Assembly (NCBI RefSeq): GCF_000166275.1
Contig: NZ_CM001023.1
Coordinates: 3,723,001 to 3,787,000 of the forward strand
Direction of reading: 5' to 3'
Length of the DNA stretch: 64,000 bases
Source: Algoriphagus machipongonensis
GTDB taxonomy: Bacteria; Bacteroidota; Bacteroidia; Cytophagales; Cyclobacteriaceae
In this document: positions 39,710 to 47,084 of the stretch, one piece after another
Layout of the letters: each line of letters opens with the position of its first letter
Numbering within the stretch: the stretch's first letter is position 1
The notes under the pieces: generated by a model
The model's database searches: none
What the model was told of the DNA's origin: nothing
Seen by the model: the letters and a program-made list of their open reading frames with translations, nothing else
Made by a program: the position numbers and the translations under genes

Positions 39710-39713
39710 CAAA

Positions 39714-39844
39714 AGCACAACATTGTATAAAAATAATAGCGGTTCAATCGCTAAACGAAAATAATTAAATGGAAAAAGGTCTGTGTTTAATCGAAAAATT
39801 AAAGCCTTAAAACCCGCTACTATTCTTATACCAGACCGTTGTGG
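39714..39844 (+). repeat. attC-like site 5 (131 bp)
   Basis: R'' AGCACAAC (39714-39721) and R' GTTGTGG (39838-39844). Inner arms AATAATAGCGG / CCGCTACTATT pair with one mismatch. AAGCACAAC complements the start of cassette 5 (GTTGTGCTT). Confidence 0.82.
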
Positions 39845-39879
39845 GCAATTTAAACCAACTGCCAGAAGCTATATACTGA

Positions 39880-40542
39880 ATGAGGAAAATTATATTAATA
39901 CTACCCTTTTTTCTACTGACTATTCTAGGTTGTAAAGCACAGAATAATCAACCTTCCAATTTTATTCCTAAAGGATATGCCGAATTTGAAAAATATTTTG
40001 GAGACCTAAATAAAGATGGATTGGAGGATTGTGTTTTGATAATCAAAAAGTCTGATACAGCAAACATTGTGACTAATCGTTTTGACAAAAAAGTTGACAG
40101 AAATAGACGTGGAATTGTTGTCTTATTTAAAAATGAGAAAGGTTATGAACTTGCCGATAAAAACTACAATTGCTTTTCGTCAGAAAATGAAGATGGTGGA
40201 GTTTATTTTCCACCAGAATTATGGATTAAAATTGAAAACGAAAAACTTTATATCCATTACGGACACGGCAGATATGGATATTGGGAATATACCTTCCGAT
40301 ATCAAAACTCGAATTTTGAATTAATTGGATATGATTCAAGTAGCAATCGTGGACCAATCACAATGACAGAAACAAGTATCAACTTCTTGACAAAAAGAAA
40401 ATTAGTCAAAGAGAATACAAATGAAAATGCAGAAGGTGGAGATGAAATATTTAAGGAAACTTGGAATAATATTGAAATAGATAATTTAATCAAACTATCT
40501 GAAATAAAAGACTTTGACGAATTAGATATGTATAATTATTAA
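39880..40542 (+). CDS. Cassette 6: lipoprotein with FG-GAP-like calcium loop
   Basis: 220 residues with signal peptide and lipobox (LLTILGC, Cys at about 18). The segment FGDLNKDGLEDCVLII resembles the DxNxDGxxD calcium loop of FG-GAP/VCBS repeats. The rest is beta-rich with no further family assignment. It is probably surface or periplasmic. Its attC-like site is interrupted by an IS110-family element. Confidence 0.65.
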   Translation: MRKIILILPFFLLTILGCKAQNNQPSNFIPKGYAEFEKYFGDLNKDGLEDCVLIIKKSDTANIVTNRFDKKVDRNRRGIVVLFKNEKGYELADKNYNCFSSENEDGGVYFPPELWIKIENEKLYIHYGHGRYGYWEYTFRYQNSNFELIGYDSSSNRGPITMTETSINFLTKRKLVKENTNENAEGGDEIFKETWNNIEIDNLIKLSEIKDFDELDMYNY

Positions 40543-40552
40543 ATAAAAAACT

Positions 40553-40578
40553 GCCCACAACAATGGCTTCCATGAATA
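40553..40578 (+). repeat. attC-like site 6, left half (R''-L'')
   Basis: R'' GCCCACAAC (40553-40561) complements the cassette 6 start GTTGTGGGC. L'' ATGGCTTCCATGAATA pairs with TACTCATAGCCCA at 42132-42144 on the far side of the IS, with a 3-nt bulge. Confidence 0.7.
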
Positions 40579-40599
40579 ATCAAAAGTTCATTTTCTAGC

Positions 40600-40927
40600 A
40601 TTTTTTCTTTGTTTTGGCTGTTTTTGAGTTGATTGCCTGTTTTTTGGACTGATTGAAAGAAGTCAAGAATGGACAAAGCGCTGCCTTGCGGGTGGGTTGT
40701 TCACTCGCCTTGTTCTTTACTTCTACAGTATCAGTCCATATCTTGCGATCATCAAATACAAGCCATGCTTCCATCAGAGATCCATGCTATTTATGGTCTC
40801 AGTTTCCGGTTAGTTTAGTAAGTGCTCCAGCCCCATACTATAATAGAGTTCCTAATTATTGGACTCACACAGTGTTGAGAGGTCTGGAGCTTTTTGATGG
40901 GCTTGATCCAATGGTCTCTGCCACGGA
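40600..40927 (-). ncRNA. Candidate IS110/IS1111 guide (bridge/seek) RNA region
   Basis: A non-coding stretch of about 330 bp downstream of the transposase stop, where IS1111-type members encode their target-selecting RNA. It contains GCTTCCAT (40767-40774), which also occurs in the interrupted attC arm (40566-40573). The ends and fold of the RNA could not be determined by eye; the family-based expectation is the main support. Confidence 0.3.
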
Positions 40928-41983
40928 CTAAGTTGAATATCCTACCTGGTAAGGTTCACCCGTTTTTAGGACATGATATATTCTTGACAAGAGCTTTCTT
41001 GCTATGATAACTATGGCTCGTTTGCCGGTATGTCTTTGCAATAGTTCCTCGTATCGATTCAGCATCACCGGATCGCGTTGGACAGTGGTCCAGGCACATT
41101 CGATCAGTGAGCTTCTCAGTCCCTGATGATGGCGATAAGTCATGTATCCTTTTCGGTCTGATTCACCGCTGGAATGGACCATCGGTTTGAGCCCGATATA
41201 ACTGTTGAAGTGTTTGAAATTCCTGAAACGGTTAACATCCTCTATTTCGGTGAGCAATTGTACTGTTGTCAAAGGACCTATCCCGGGAATCTGTCTCAGC
41301 AGCTTGGAGTTTGCCTTGTATTTGGATTTTCGCTGTAGCGCACGGACAGAAATGGAGACCTTCAAAAAGTGACGGTAGGTAAATTCAAACTGATCGAGCA
41401 ATAAATCCATTACCAGTCTGCTGCTGTCCGAAGGGAGCTCTACGATGGCCAGCCAGTCCAGAAAATCCTTTGTCCAATAAGGATTATCGTATTTAGGAGG
41501 TGTTTCTATCCCGTTTTGAAGGAGTTTGTCCTTGATCCTGTTTTTTACTCTAACCAAGTCTGCCCAGAGCCTTTTGCGATATCGGAAGAGCTGGCGATCA
41601 CCTTCTGTTTCCAGGGTAGGCACGTGGATTCCTCGCAGCAGTCCTGCACGGAGAGCTTTGGCCATTTTGCGACTATCCACAGGATCGGTTTTTTCACTAC
41701 TTTCTTTATTGGTAGTGGGAAGATCAGCTGGATTGATCACCAGACATTCATATCCGAAACTCTTTAGATCCCGATAGATCCAAAAACCAAACTTACAGGC
41801 TTCATAACAGCAAATGATCTGATATTTTGGAAAAAACTTATCCAAGTAAGACTTCAAGGCTTTGGGATCAGGTGCCTGACTGAAGGTTTTATGATGGCAA
41901 TTGGCTGTAATGATGCAAACGCTCCACTGGCGCTTGTGCACATCAATACCAATGAATAACTTAGGAGAAACTTCGGTGTCCAT
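40928..41983 (-). CDS. IS110-family DEDD transposase
   Basis: 351 residues. The N-terminal RuvC-like DEDD domain shows D14 in IGIDVHKRQW, E61 in CCYEACKFG, and D100/D103 in EKTDPVDSRKMA. The C-terminal transposase_20 domain has LLRQIPGIGPLTTVQLLTEI (helix-hairpin-helix-like) and the serine motif HSSGESDRKG. The length and all key residues look intact, so it may be active. It is antisense to the cassettes. Confidence 0.93.
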   Translation of the reverse strand: MDTEVSPKLFIGIDVHKRQWSVCIITANCHHKTFSQAPDPKALKSYLDKFFPKYQIICCYEACKFGFWIYRDLKSFGYECLVINPADLPTTNKESSEKTDPVDSRKMAKALRAGLLRGIHVPTLETEGDRQLFRYRKRLWADLVRVKNRIKDKLLQNGIETPPKYDNPYWTKDFLDWLAIVELPSDSSRLVMDLLLDQFEFTYRHFLKVSISVRALQRKSKYKANSKLLRQIPGIGPLTTVQLLTEIEDVNRFRNFKHFNSYIGLKPMVHSSGESDRKGYMTYRHHQGLRSSLIECAWTTVQRDPVMLNRYEELLQRHTGKRAIVIIARKLLSRIYHVLKTGEPYQVGYST

Positions 41984-42131
41984 GATATATTCTTTTTGGT
42001 TCTGTCCTTAAAACGAACCAGATTATATCATGGGAACTATAAGTAATTGCTTGTTCTCGCCTACCTCTGAAAATCCTCGCGGATTTTCAGTTTGGTCTGT
42101 ACTTGCAAAGTTAAGTGCTAAACCACGCAAC

Positions 42132-42154
42132 TACTCATAGCCCAAGCGTTGTAG
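42132..42154 (+). repeat. attC-like site 6, right half (L'-R')
   Basis: L' TACTCATAGCCCA followed by AGC and R' GTTGTAG (42148-42154). It completes the site whose left half is at 40553-40578. Confidence 0.7.
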
Positions 42155-42173
42155 CCAATATAAAATCATTATA

Positions 42174-42764
42174 ATGGAAAGAAGAAAATTCATTAAAAAC
42201 ACTACTTTTTTTGGTAGCGCTTTATTGATTGGATGTAATGGAAATCCTTCAGAAACTGAATCAATAAAACAAAACGTCAACGCAGATACACTTTACATTC
42301 CACCGAATGACAAACGAATAAAACTTAGCTATGAACAAACGGGTGACCAACTGACAACCGTCGAACTGAAGCTGCCACCAAAAATGTGTGGGCCAGCTCC
42401 TCATTCCCACGATGAGCTAGACGAAATAGTTCGTGTATTATCAGGTACTTTGACCGTAATGGTGGAAGATTCAATAGTTAAAATCCCAGAAGGTGGCTGG
42501 CATTTTAGACCGAGAAAAAAGATTCACGGATTTTGGAATGAAGAAGATGAACCTGTACATTTTATAGAGATTTACCCAAACCAAAATTTTGACGTAATGC
42601 TACAAAGAATATGGGATTTACGTAATAGATTGATTAAAAGCGGAATTTCGCTAGACTCCAAAGCGGCTTGGGAAAAAGTTGATGAGATTCAAAAAGAATG
42701 GGGAATTAAAATGTATCACGAAAGACGTAAAGAAATAATCGATAAGTACGGATTGAGAGGTTAA
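42174..42764 (+). CDS. Cassette 7: exported cupin-domain protein
   Basis: 196 residues. The N terminus MERRKFIKNTTFFGSALLIGC combines a twin-arginine-like motif (RRKFIK) with a lipobox, suggesting Tat export and lipid anchoring. The cupin core shows PAPHSHDELDEIVRVLSGT (metal-binding His and Glu) and the second motif GGWHFRPRKKIHGFWNEED. The substrate is unknown. Confidence 0.8.
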   Translation: MERRKFIKNTTFFGSALLIGCNGNPSETESIKQNVNADTLYIPPNDKRIKLSYEQTGDQLTTVELKLPPKMCGPAPHSHDELDEIVRVLSGTLTVMVEDSIVKIPEGGWHFRPRKKIHGFWNEEDEPVHFIEIYPNQNFDVMLQRIWDLRNRLIKSGISLDSKAAWEKVDEIQKEWGIKMYHERRKEIIDKYGLRG

Positions 42765-42773
42765 ATAAAAACT

Positions 42774-42839
42774 GGCTACAACAATATACATGACGATCAT
42801 GCTCCTAACGTCGCACGCCGCATGTACTAACCGTTACAC
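42774..42839 (+). repeat. attC-like site 7 (66 bp)
   Basis: R'' GGCTACAAC (42774-42782) and R' GTTACAC (42833-42839), with arms TACATG / CATGTA. TGGCTACAAC complements the cassette 7 start GTTGTAGCCA over 10 bp. Confidence 0.82.
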
Positions 42840-42855
42840 ACAATTATCAACCACT

Positions 42856-43779
42856 ATGGTAAAACTATTTCTCACTTTAACTGTAGCCTTACTAAGCCAG
42901 ATCACAGTTCTTGGTCAGGCGAACCAACGATTTAATTCATTCGAAGAGGCATTAAGAGACCCTGAGAAAGTTAAATGGCTAGACTTGGTTTGTGAAGATA
43001 TTCCAACAATTACGGAACAAATTGATAATTTCCCGAACCTTGAATCCTTTTACCTTACTGGATGCGAACTCGATGAACTTCCGGAAGGTCTTGGACAGGT
43101 TCAGAGTTTAGGGTTATTGAACGTTCAGGACAACAACTTAAGATCATTGCCGACAGAGTTAAAGGATTTGAAGCAGCTAACAGTTGCAAATCTGAGGAAT
43201 AATAACTTTGAAGAATTACCAGAAGTTCTACTGACCCTACCCAATCTGAGAGAAATAGATTTATCTGGCAATGCACAACTGGATCTGAATAAAACTTTGA
43301 ACTCGCTTTCTAAAGTTCAAAAACTCGACTTCTTGTATCTTAGTGGACTAGATATTTCCATAATTCCATTGAATGTCAAGGAGCTAAAACTATTGGAAGA
43401 ACTGCATTTATCAAGTAATCCCAATCTGGATTTGCCTAATGTTTTTTCTCCGTTATCAACTACTCCCAATTTGAAAATACTGGTCTTATCAGATAACCAG
43501 ATAACCTCTATCCCGAAAGAGATAACTTTGCTCAATCAATTGAAGGGATTGGTTCTCGACAATAATCCAAATATTGAGATCGACATACTAACCGAACACC
43601 TTGAACAATTACCCAATCTCAAGGTACTATTGCTCAGAAAGAACGAACTGACCAAACTGCCTGAAAATTTAGATGGCCTTCTGAACTTAGCCGTTTTAGA
43701 ACTTAGTGAAAACAATTTCTCCGAATCGGAACAAACAAGGATTAAGTCCTTGTTGCCAAATACAAACGTAATATTTTGA
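42856..43779 (+). CDS. Cassette 8: secreted leucine-rich-repeat protein
   Basis: 307 residues from ATG 42856; the longer frame from 42790 starts inside the attC-like site and is unlikely. A signal peptide (LFLTLTVALLSQITVLGQ) precedes about nine LRR units of the bacterial type, e.g. LNVQDNNLRSLPTELKDLKQ and LVLSDNQITSIPKEITLLNQ. It is probably a binding or adhesion scaffold; the ligand is unknown. Confidence 0.85.
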   Translation: MVKLFLTLTVALLSQITVLGQANQRFNSFEEALRDPEKVKWLDLVCEDIPTITEQIDNFPNLESFYLTGCELDELPEGLGQVQSLGLLNVQDNNLRSLPTELKDLKQLTVANLRNNNFEELPEVLLTLPNLREIDLSGNAQLDLNKTLNSLSKVQKLDFLYLSGLDISIIPLNVKELKLLEELHLSSNPNLDLPNVFSPLSTTPNLKILVLSDNQITSIPKEITLLNQLKGLVLDNNPNIEIDILTEHLEQLPNLKVLLLRKNELTKLPENLDGLLNLAVLELSENNFSESEQTRIKSLLPNTNVIF

Positions 43780-43787
43780 AAAAAAAA

Positions 43788-43909
43788 GTGTGTAACAAGC
43801 ACTAAAATGAATATGCGAACTGAGACCTTTGATAAGACAATAATACGAACCAGAAACTTCAGTGCTTCTAGCAGCTGGGGCGCATACTCATTTTAGTTGG
43901 TCGTTGTGT
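43788..43909 (+). repeat. attC-like site 8 (122 bp)
   Basis: R'' GTGTGTAAC (43788-43796) and R' GTTGTGT (43903-43909). Inner arms CTAAAATGAATATGCG / CGCATACTCATTTTAG pair at 15 of 16. R'' complements the cassette 8 start GTTACACAC. Confidence 0.85.
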
Positions 43910-43922
43910 GGCATTGAAAAAA

Positions 43923-44252
43923 ATGAGAGAAATATCTAAGTCAGAATTGAAATTGGTTAGCTATCTGCTTGAAAAGGCTGGTAGACAGACTCATATTCCG
44001 AAGATGGTAAGGCCATTACAGGATGGAGGAATGGGATCCATATCTTTTGACTTGAAAGGATCACGAAAACGAGACTCTCAAATAATTGGAGGATCGTTTA
44101 AGGATTCTGATGGTGTTCTTGTAGACTTTGAATTAACTGCTGACGAAAACAATGAAGTATACGAGCTGGATTTATGGAAAGTGGACTTTTCAATACTACT
44201 TAGATATCCTCAGCTGAATGAAATAAAAATAACGCCACACAACAATGGCTAA
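43923..44252 (+). CDS. Cassette 9: DUF6984-like small protein
   Basis: 109 residues from ATG 43923 (the GTG at 43908 lies in the R' box). Features LVSYLLEKAG and DGGMGSISFDL resemble DUF6984, a family of small cytosolic proteins of unknown function. The C terminus (ITPHNNG) is encoded by the R'' box and L'' arm of the following attC-like site. Confidence 0.65.
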   Translation: MREISKSELKLVSYLLEKAGRQTHIPKMVRPLQDGGMGSISFDLKGSRKRDSQIIGGSFKDSDGVLVDFELTADENNEVYELDLWKVDFSILLRYPQLNEIKITPHNNG

Positions 44253-44307
44253 AATGCATGCCCGACCTACCCGACCAAAGCACGACATTTTAGCCTGGAC
44301 GTTGTGG
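44234..44307 (+). repeat. attC-like site 9 (74 bp)
   Basis: R'' GCCACACAAC (44234-44243) and R' GTTGTGG (44301-44307), with perfect arms GGCTAAAATG / CATTTTAGCC. R'' is a perfect 10-bp complement of the cassette 9 start GTTGTGTGGC. Confidence 0.88.
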
Positions 44308-44349
44308 GGCATTAGGATTTAAAATTGTAAGAGCGGAAAAGAAAGTTAA

Positions 44350-44829
44350 ATGAAAGAAGTTCAATTAACAGACGAAGAAATATCTATTCTTCAACAAGAA
44401 ATTAATCATGCTGAGGATTATCGAACAAAGAAACTGAAAGAAGTAACGCTCATGGTTATCGGAGGGGTCATACTTTCAGCTACAATTTTTATTTTCAACA
44501 AAGGATTAAAGTTTAGTCAGATAATTATTCCATGTGCTGGACTTGGACTACTGATGATATTAATTTCTTTAATTGCTTGGTTTTTTGCGTACAAGCCTAT
44601 AAAGAAAATGAAAAACGATTTATCTAATCAGACTAAGCTAATTGGGCATTCTGAAATTGAATCAATAAATGTTTTTAACAGAAAAATTACTCTAGTAGAT
44701 GGGACCAAGGTTTGGCAAATGAATCAACATCAAGAAAAATGGAAAAAGGGGGATTTGATAATTTACAGTATGACCCCTAGTAATGAATATATATTTGAAT
44801 GTGTGAAAACGCCCCACAACAAAAGCTAG
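44350..44829 (+). CDS. Cassette 10: two-helix membrane protein, unknown
   Basis: 159 residues with two hydrophobic helices (VTLMVIGGVILSATIFIF and IIIPCAGLGLLMILISLIAW) flanked by charged N- and C-terminal regions. The tail is a soluble beta-rich part of about 60 residues. No family recognised. The last residues (TPHNKS) are encoded by the attC R'' box. Confidence 0.6.
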   Translation: MKEVQLTDEEISILQQEINHAEDYRTKKLKEVTLMVIGGVILSATIFIFNKGLKFSQIIIPCAGLGLLMILISLIAWFFAYKPIKKMKNDLSNQTKLIGHSEIESINVFNRKITLVDGTKVWQMNQHQEKWKKGDLIIYSMTPSNEYIFECVKTPHNKS

Positions 44830-44943
44830 CGCCAAGCCTAAGTTGAAAAGAAATTTGGTTGCTTTTTGCTCTAAGTTCTAACAATGAAACACGAATAGAA
44901 AACGCAAACATGGCCGGCCTGACCGCTAGCCAAACCGTTAGCA
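44811..44943 (+). repeat. attC-like site 10 (133 bp)
   Basis: R'' GCCCCACAAC (44811-44820) and R' GTTAGCA (44937-44943), with arms GCTAGCG / CGCTAGC. R'' is a perfect 10-bp complement of the cassette 10 start GTTGTGGGGC. Confidence 0.85.
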
Positions 44944-44971
44944 ACAATTGAAATAAGAAATAAAGTTGGTG

Positions 44972-45841
44972 ATGAATATCTACAAAATACATAAAGCTAA
45001 TCCAGATATTTTTACTCAATTGTCTTTAAGAGACCAATTATTCTGTTACTACCAATGCCCTCAAAGGGAGAAAATCATTCAGCTTTATTCTAATCACAAT
45101 CAATTGACATTTACATTAAGTGGAAAAAGAATAGTAAGACAAGGAGATAATAAATGGATACTTAGTCAAGAAACTGGATTTTTGGTAAAGAGGGGCGCTT
45201 TTCTTCAAGAATTGCCTAATAATTATTCAGATTGGGTAGTATTAGTTTTATACTTAAAGGACGATTATCTAAAGAAAGTTTTTGAGGAATTCAGACCACA
45301 TTTTTCACTAGGGAATTTACCTAAAGTTGATTCGGAAATAATTCAAGAATTTACCATTGACGAAAAAATCCAAAACAGTTACAACAGCCTGCTTCCTTAT
45401 TTCTCGAAACCACAATTATTGCCAGATTCTATTTTTGAGGGGAAATTCAAAGAATTGTTGTTTAACATCCTTATCCATCCAAATAATAAAAAAATTCTGG
45501 CCTATATCAATCAAATCATTGACAATTATACCATACCGATTTGGGAAATAATGGAAACCAATTATTATTATGATTTGAGAATCTCAGAATTTGCGGAAAT
45601 TGCTAACAGAAGTACAAGCACCTTCAGACGAGAATTTGAAAAACATTATCAAACTACTCCTGGTAAATGGATAACAGCTAAAAGACTAGAAAAAGCTACT
45701 ATACTGCTCCAAACTTCGAACAAAACTATCAGCGAAATAACTTTTGATTGTGGGTTTAAGAACATATCTCATTTCAGCAGAATTTTCAAAGAAAAGTTTC
45801 AATTGTCACCCACTGAATATCGTGAGCATAACAAACAATGA
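44972..45841 (+). CDS. Cassette 11a: AraC-family transcriptional regulator
   Basis: 289 residues from ATG 44972. The N-terminal half is cupin-like or of unknown sensing type. The C-terminal AraC domain carries two helix-turn-helix motifs (FAEIANRSTSTFRREFEKHY and ISEITFDCGFKNISHFSRIF) and ends KEKFQLSPTEYREH. It shares its cassette with the downstream secreted cupin gene (107-bp gap) and may regulate it. Confidence 0.9.
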   Translation: MNIYKIHKANPDIFTQLSLRDQLFCYYQCPQREKIIQLYSNHNQLTFTLSGKRIVRQGDNKWILSQETGFLVKRGAFLQELPNNYSDWVVLVLYLKDDYLKKVFEEFRPHFSLGNLPKVDSEIIQEFTIDEKIQNSYNSLLPYFSKPQLLPDSIFEGKFKELLFNILIHPNNKKILAYINQIIDNYTIPIWEIMETNYYYDLRISEFAEIANRSTSTFRREFEKHYQTTPGKWITAKRLEKATILLQTSNKTISEITFDCGFKNISHFSRIFKEKFQLSPTEYREHNKQ

Positions 45842-45948
45842 ATAGTACCTGAGTAATAAAGTAAAAAGATTGACTTTTTAAGAAAATCTCAACTCATAAT
45901 GGATTTCTAAATTGGTGGTATACTTATTAATCACTAAAATTTAGAACA

Positions 45949-46305
45949 ATGAAGTATCTATTATTATTATCCATGCTGTTTTTATACTCTATTACCTTCG
46001 GACAAATTCCTGTAATTAATGAGCCAGAAGGTAAAACAGTAATTGAAAATGACAAAATGAAGGTAGTTGAACATGTCAGTCAACCGAAAGGTGACGTATG
46101 TGGATTAGGAATGCACCATCATGAACCACATTTGACTATTGTTTTAACTGATGCAAAAGTTCGGATTACACCTGAAAATGGGGAACCTCAAGAAATGGAA
46201 GTGAAATCCGGAACATCAATTTGGTTTGATGCCGCTGAAACTCATTCGGTTTCAAACATTGGAAACCAACCCACAAAAATGATTTTGGTATATTTGAAAG
46301 AATAA
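45949..46305 (+). CDS. Cassette 11b: secreted small cupin protein
   Basis: 118 residues. The signal peptide MKYLLLLSMLFLYSITFGQ precedes one cupin domain with metal ligands in GLGMHHHEPHLTIVLTDAKV and GTSIWFDAAETHSVSN. It is probably a small-molecule-binding or isomerase-type cupin in the periplasm. Second gene of the only two-gene cassette in the array. Confidence 0.8.
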   Translation: MKYLLLLSMLFLYSITFGQIPVINEPEGKTVIENDKMKVVEHVSQPKGDVCGLGMHHHEPHLTIVLTDAKVRITPENGEPQEMEVKSGTSIWFDAAETHSVSNIGNQPTKMILVYLKE

Positions 46306-46316
46306 AAGACAAAGCT

Positions 46317-46449
46317 GTTGCCAACATTTTGTATAAGTAATGGCTGTTAAAAAATTAAATTTCAAGGCTTGTATCCCGCTCAAACTTTGTAGCGAGTTGA
46401 CAGTAAATACCACGCAATCTGCCATTACTTATACAATTTACCGTTGTGC
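46317..46449 (+). repeat. attC-like site 11 (133 bp)
   Basis: R'' GTTGCCAAC (46317-46325) and R' GTTGTGC (46443-46449), with a perfect 16-bp arm pair TTGTATAAGTAATGGC / GCCATTACTTATACAA. R'' matches the complement of the cassette 11 start (GTTAGCAAC) with one mismatch. Confidence 0.85.
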
Positions 46450-46463
46450 ATCATTATCAGAAA

Positions 46464-46874
46464 CCACTAATGAGTGAAAAAGGGGTCGCCGAAAACCTAG
46501 CAGAGTAGGTATAAAATCAAACATAAAAATTATGAATCTTATAGTACTTTATCCACAACCAACAGACCTAGAAAAATTTGAATCAGAATATTCTGCTCAC
46601 GTTAAATTACTTCACGAGAAAACAGGAATACCCAACGATGTAAAACCTTATACAGTAACTAAATTTTTACAAGGACCTGAAGGTAAGCCACCTTTTTATC
46701 AAATGTTTACAATGCCTTTTGATTCGCTTGAAGCATTAAATGAAGTAATGTCTTCGTCAGGAATGCAAGAAGTTGCAGCAGACGCAAATAGGATTTCAAC
46801 GGGAGGTGCACCAACAATCTTAATCGGAAAATTAAGTTAAAAAATAAGTCACTATTTTTAAGACTAACCACTAA
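46464..46874. repeat. 7-bp direct repeat flanking the EthD segment
   Basis: CCACTAA occurs at 46464-46470 and 46868-46874. The sequence before the first and after the second copy, joined together, matches the uninterrupted leader of cassette 5 (ATTATAAGAAACCGCTAACC). The intervening 0.4 kb with the EthD gene thus looks inserted. Confidence 0.5.
46532..46840 (+). CDS. Cassette 12: EthD-family protein
   Basis: A 102-residue dimeric alpha/beta-barrel (ferredoxin-like) protein. It shows MNLIVLYPQPTDLEKFESEY at the N terminus and the conserved central FYQMFTMPFDSLEAL of the EthD group. Such proteins act as small mono-oxygenase-like or accessory proteins; the substrate is unknown. The segment carrying it seems to have been inserted into the leader of a DUF6090 cassette. 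Confidence 0.82.
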   Translation: MNLIVLYPQPTDLEKFESEYSAHVKLLHEKTGIPNDVKPYTVTKFLQGPEGKPPFYQMFTMPFDSLEALNEVMSSSGMQEVAADANRISTGGAPTILIGKLS

Positions 46875-46877
46875 CCA

Positions 46878-47084
46878 ATAATAAAATTCTTTAGAAAAAT
46901 TAGACAAAAAATACTGACCGAAAATAAGTTCAGTAAATATCTAGTTTATGCAATTGGAGAAATTATTCCAGTAGTAATTGGAATATTGATTGCCTTAAGT
47001 ATTAATAACTGGAATGAGCAGAGTAAAGAATCAAAATTGGAACTGGAAATATTAATTGGATTTTCAAAAGGTATTCGGACTTAG
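46878..47084 (+). pseudogene. Broken DUF6090 gene (paralogue of the cassette 5 gene)
   Basis: The frame IKFFRKIRQKILTENKFSKY, YAIGEIIPVVIGILIAL, INNWNEQ matches the N terminus of the cassette 5 protein, but the start codon is ATA instead of ATG and the frame ends at TAG 47082 after about 68 codons. The DNA upstream (CACTAACCAATAATAAAATT) also matches the cassette 5 leader. Only the N-terminal quarter is left. Confidence 0.8.

Larger units (their letters stand above)
40579..42126 (-). mobile_element. IS110/IS1111-family element inserted in attC-like site 6
   Basis: The transposase gene plus about 350 bp downstream and 140 bp upstream of it separate the two halves of an otherwise regular attC-like site. 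The ends are not resolved: this family makes no obvious target duplication and its inverted repeats are sub-terminal or absent. The limits given are the inner edges of the recognisable attC arms. A perfect hairpin CTGAAAATCC-TCGC-GGATTTTCAG lies at about 42069-42092. The family's guide RNA is expected in one of the non-coding flanks. Confidence 0.7.

Noticed and set aside
40653..40931. Plus-strand ORF of 92 codons inside the IS
   Set aside because: It lies in the IS non-coding flank opposite the transposase, has no protein-like features, and is better explained as guide-RNA DNA.
42790..42855. Upstream start for the LRR gene
   Set aside because: These codons lie inside attC-like site 7, and the signal peptide begins at ATG 42856.
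36391..46449. Palindromes between cassettes as ordinary terminators or REP repeats
   Set aside because: They lack U tracts, differ in sequence from one another, and their outer boxes follow the own-end complementarity of attC sites.
34857..46449. CRISPR array
   Set aside because: The spacers are whole genes and the repeats are not identical; no cas genes.
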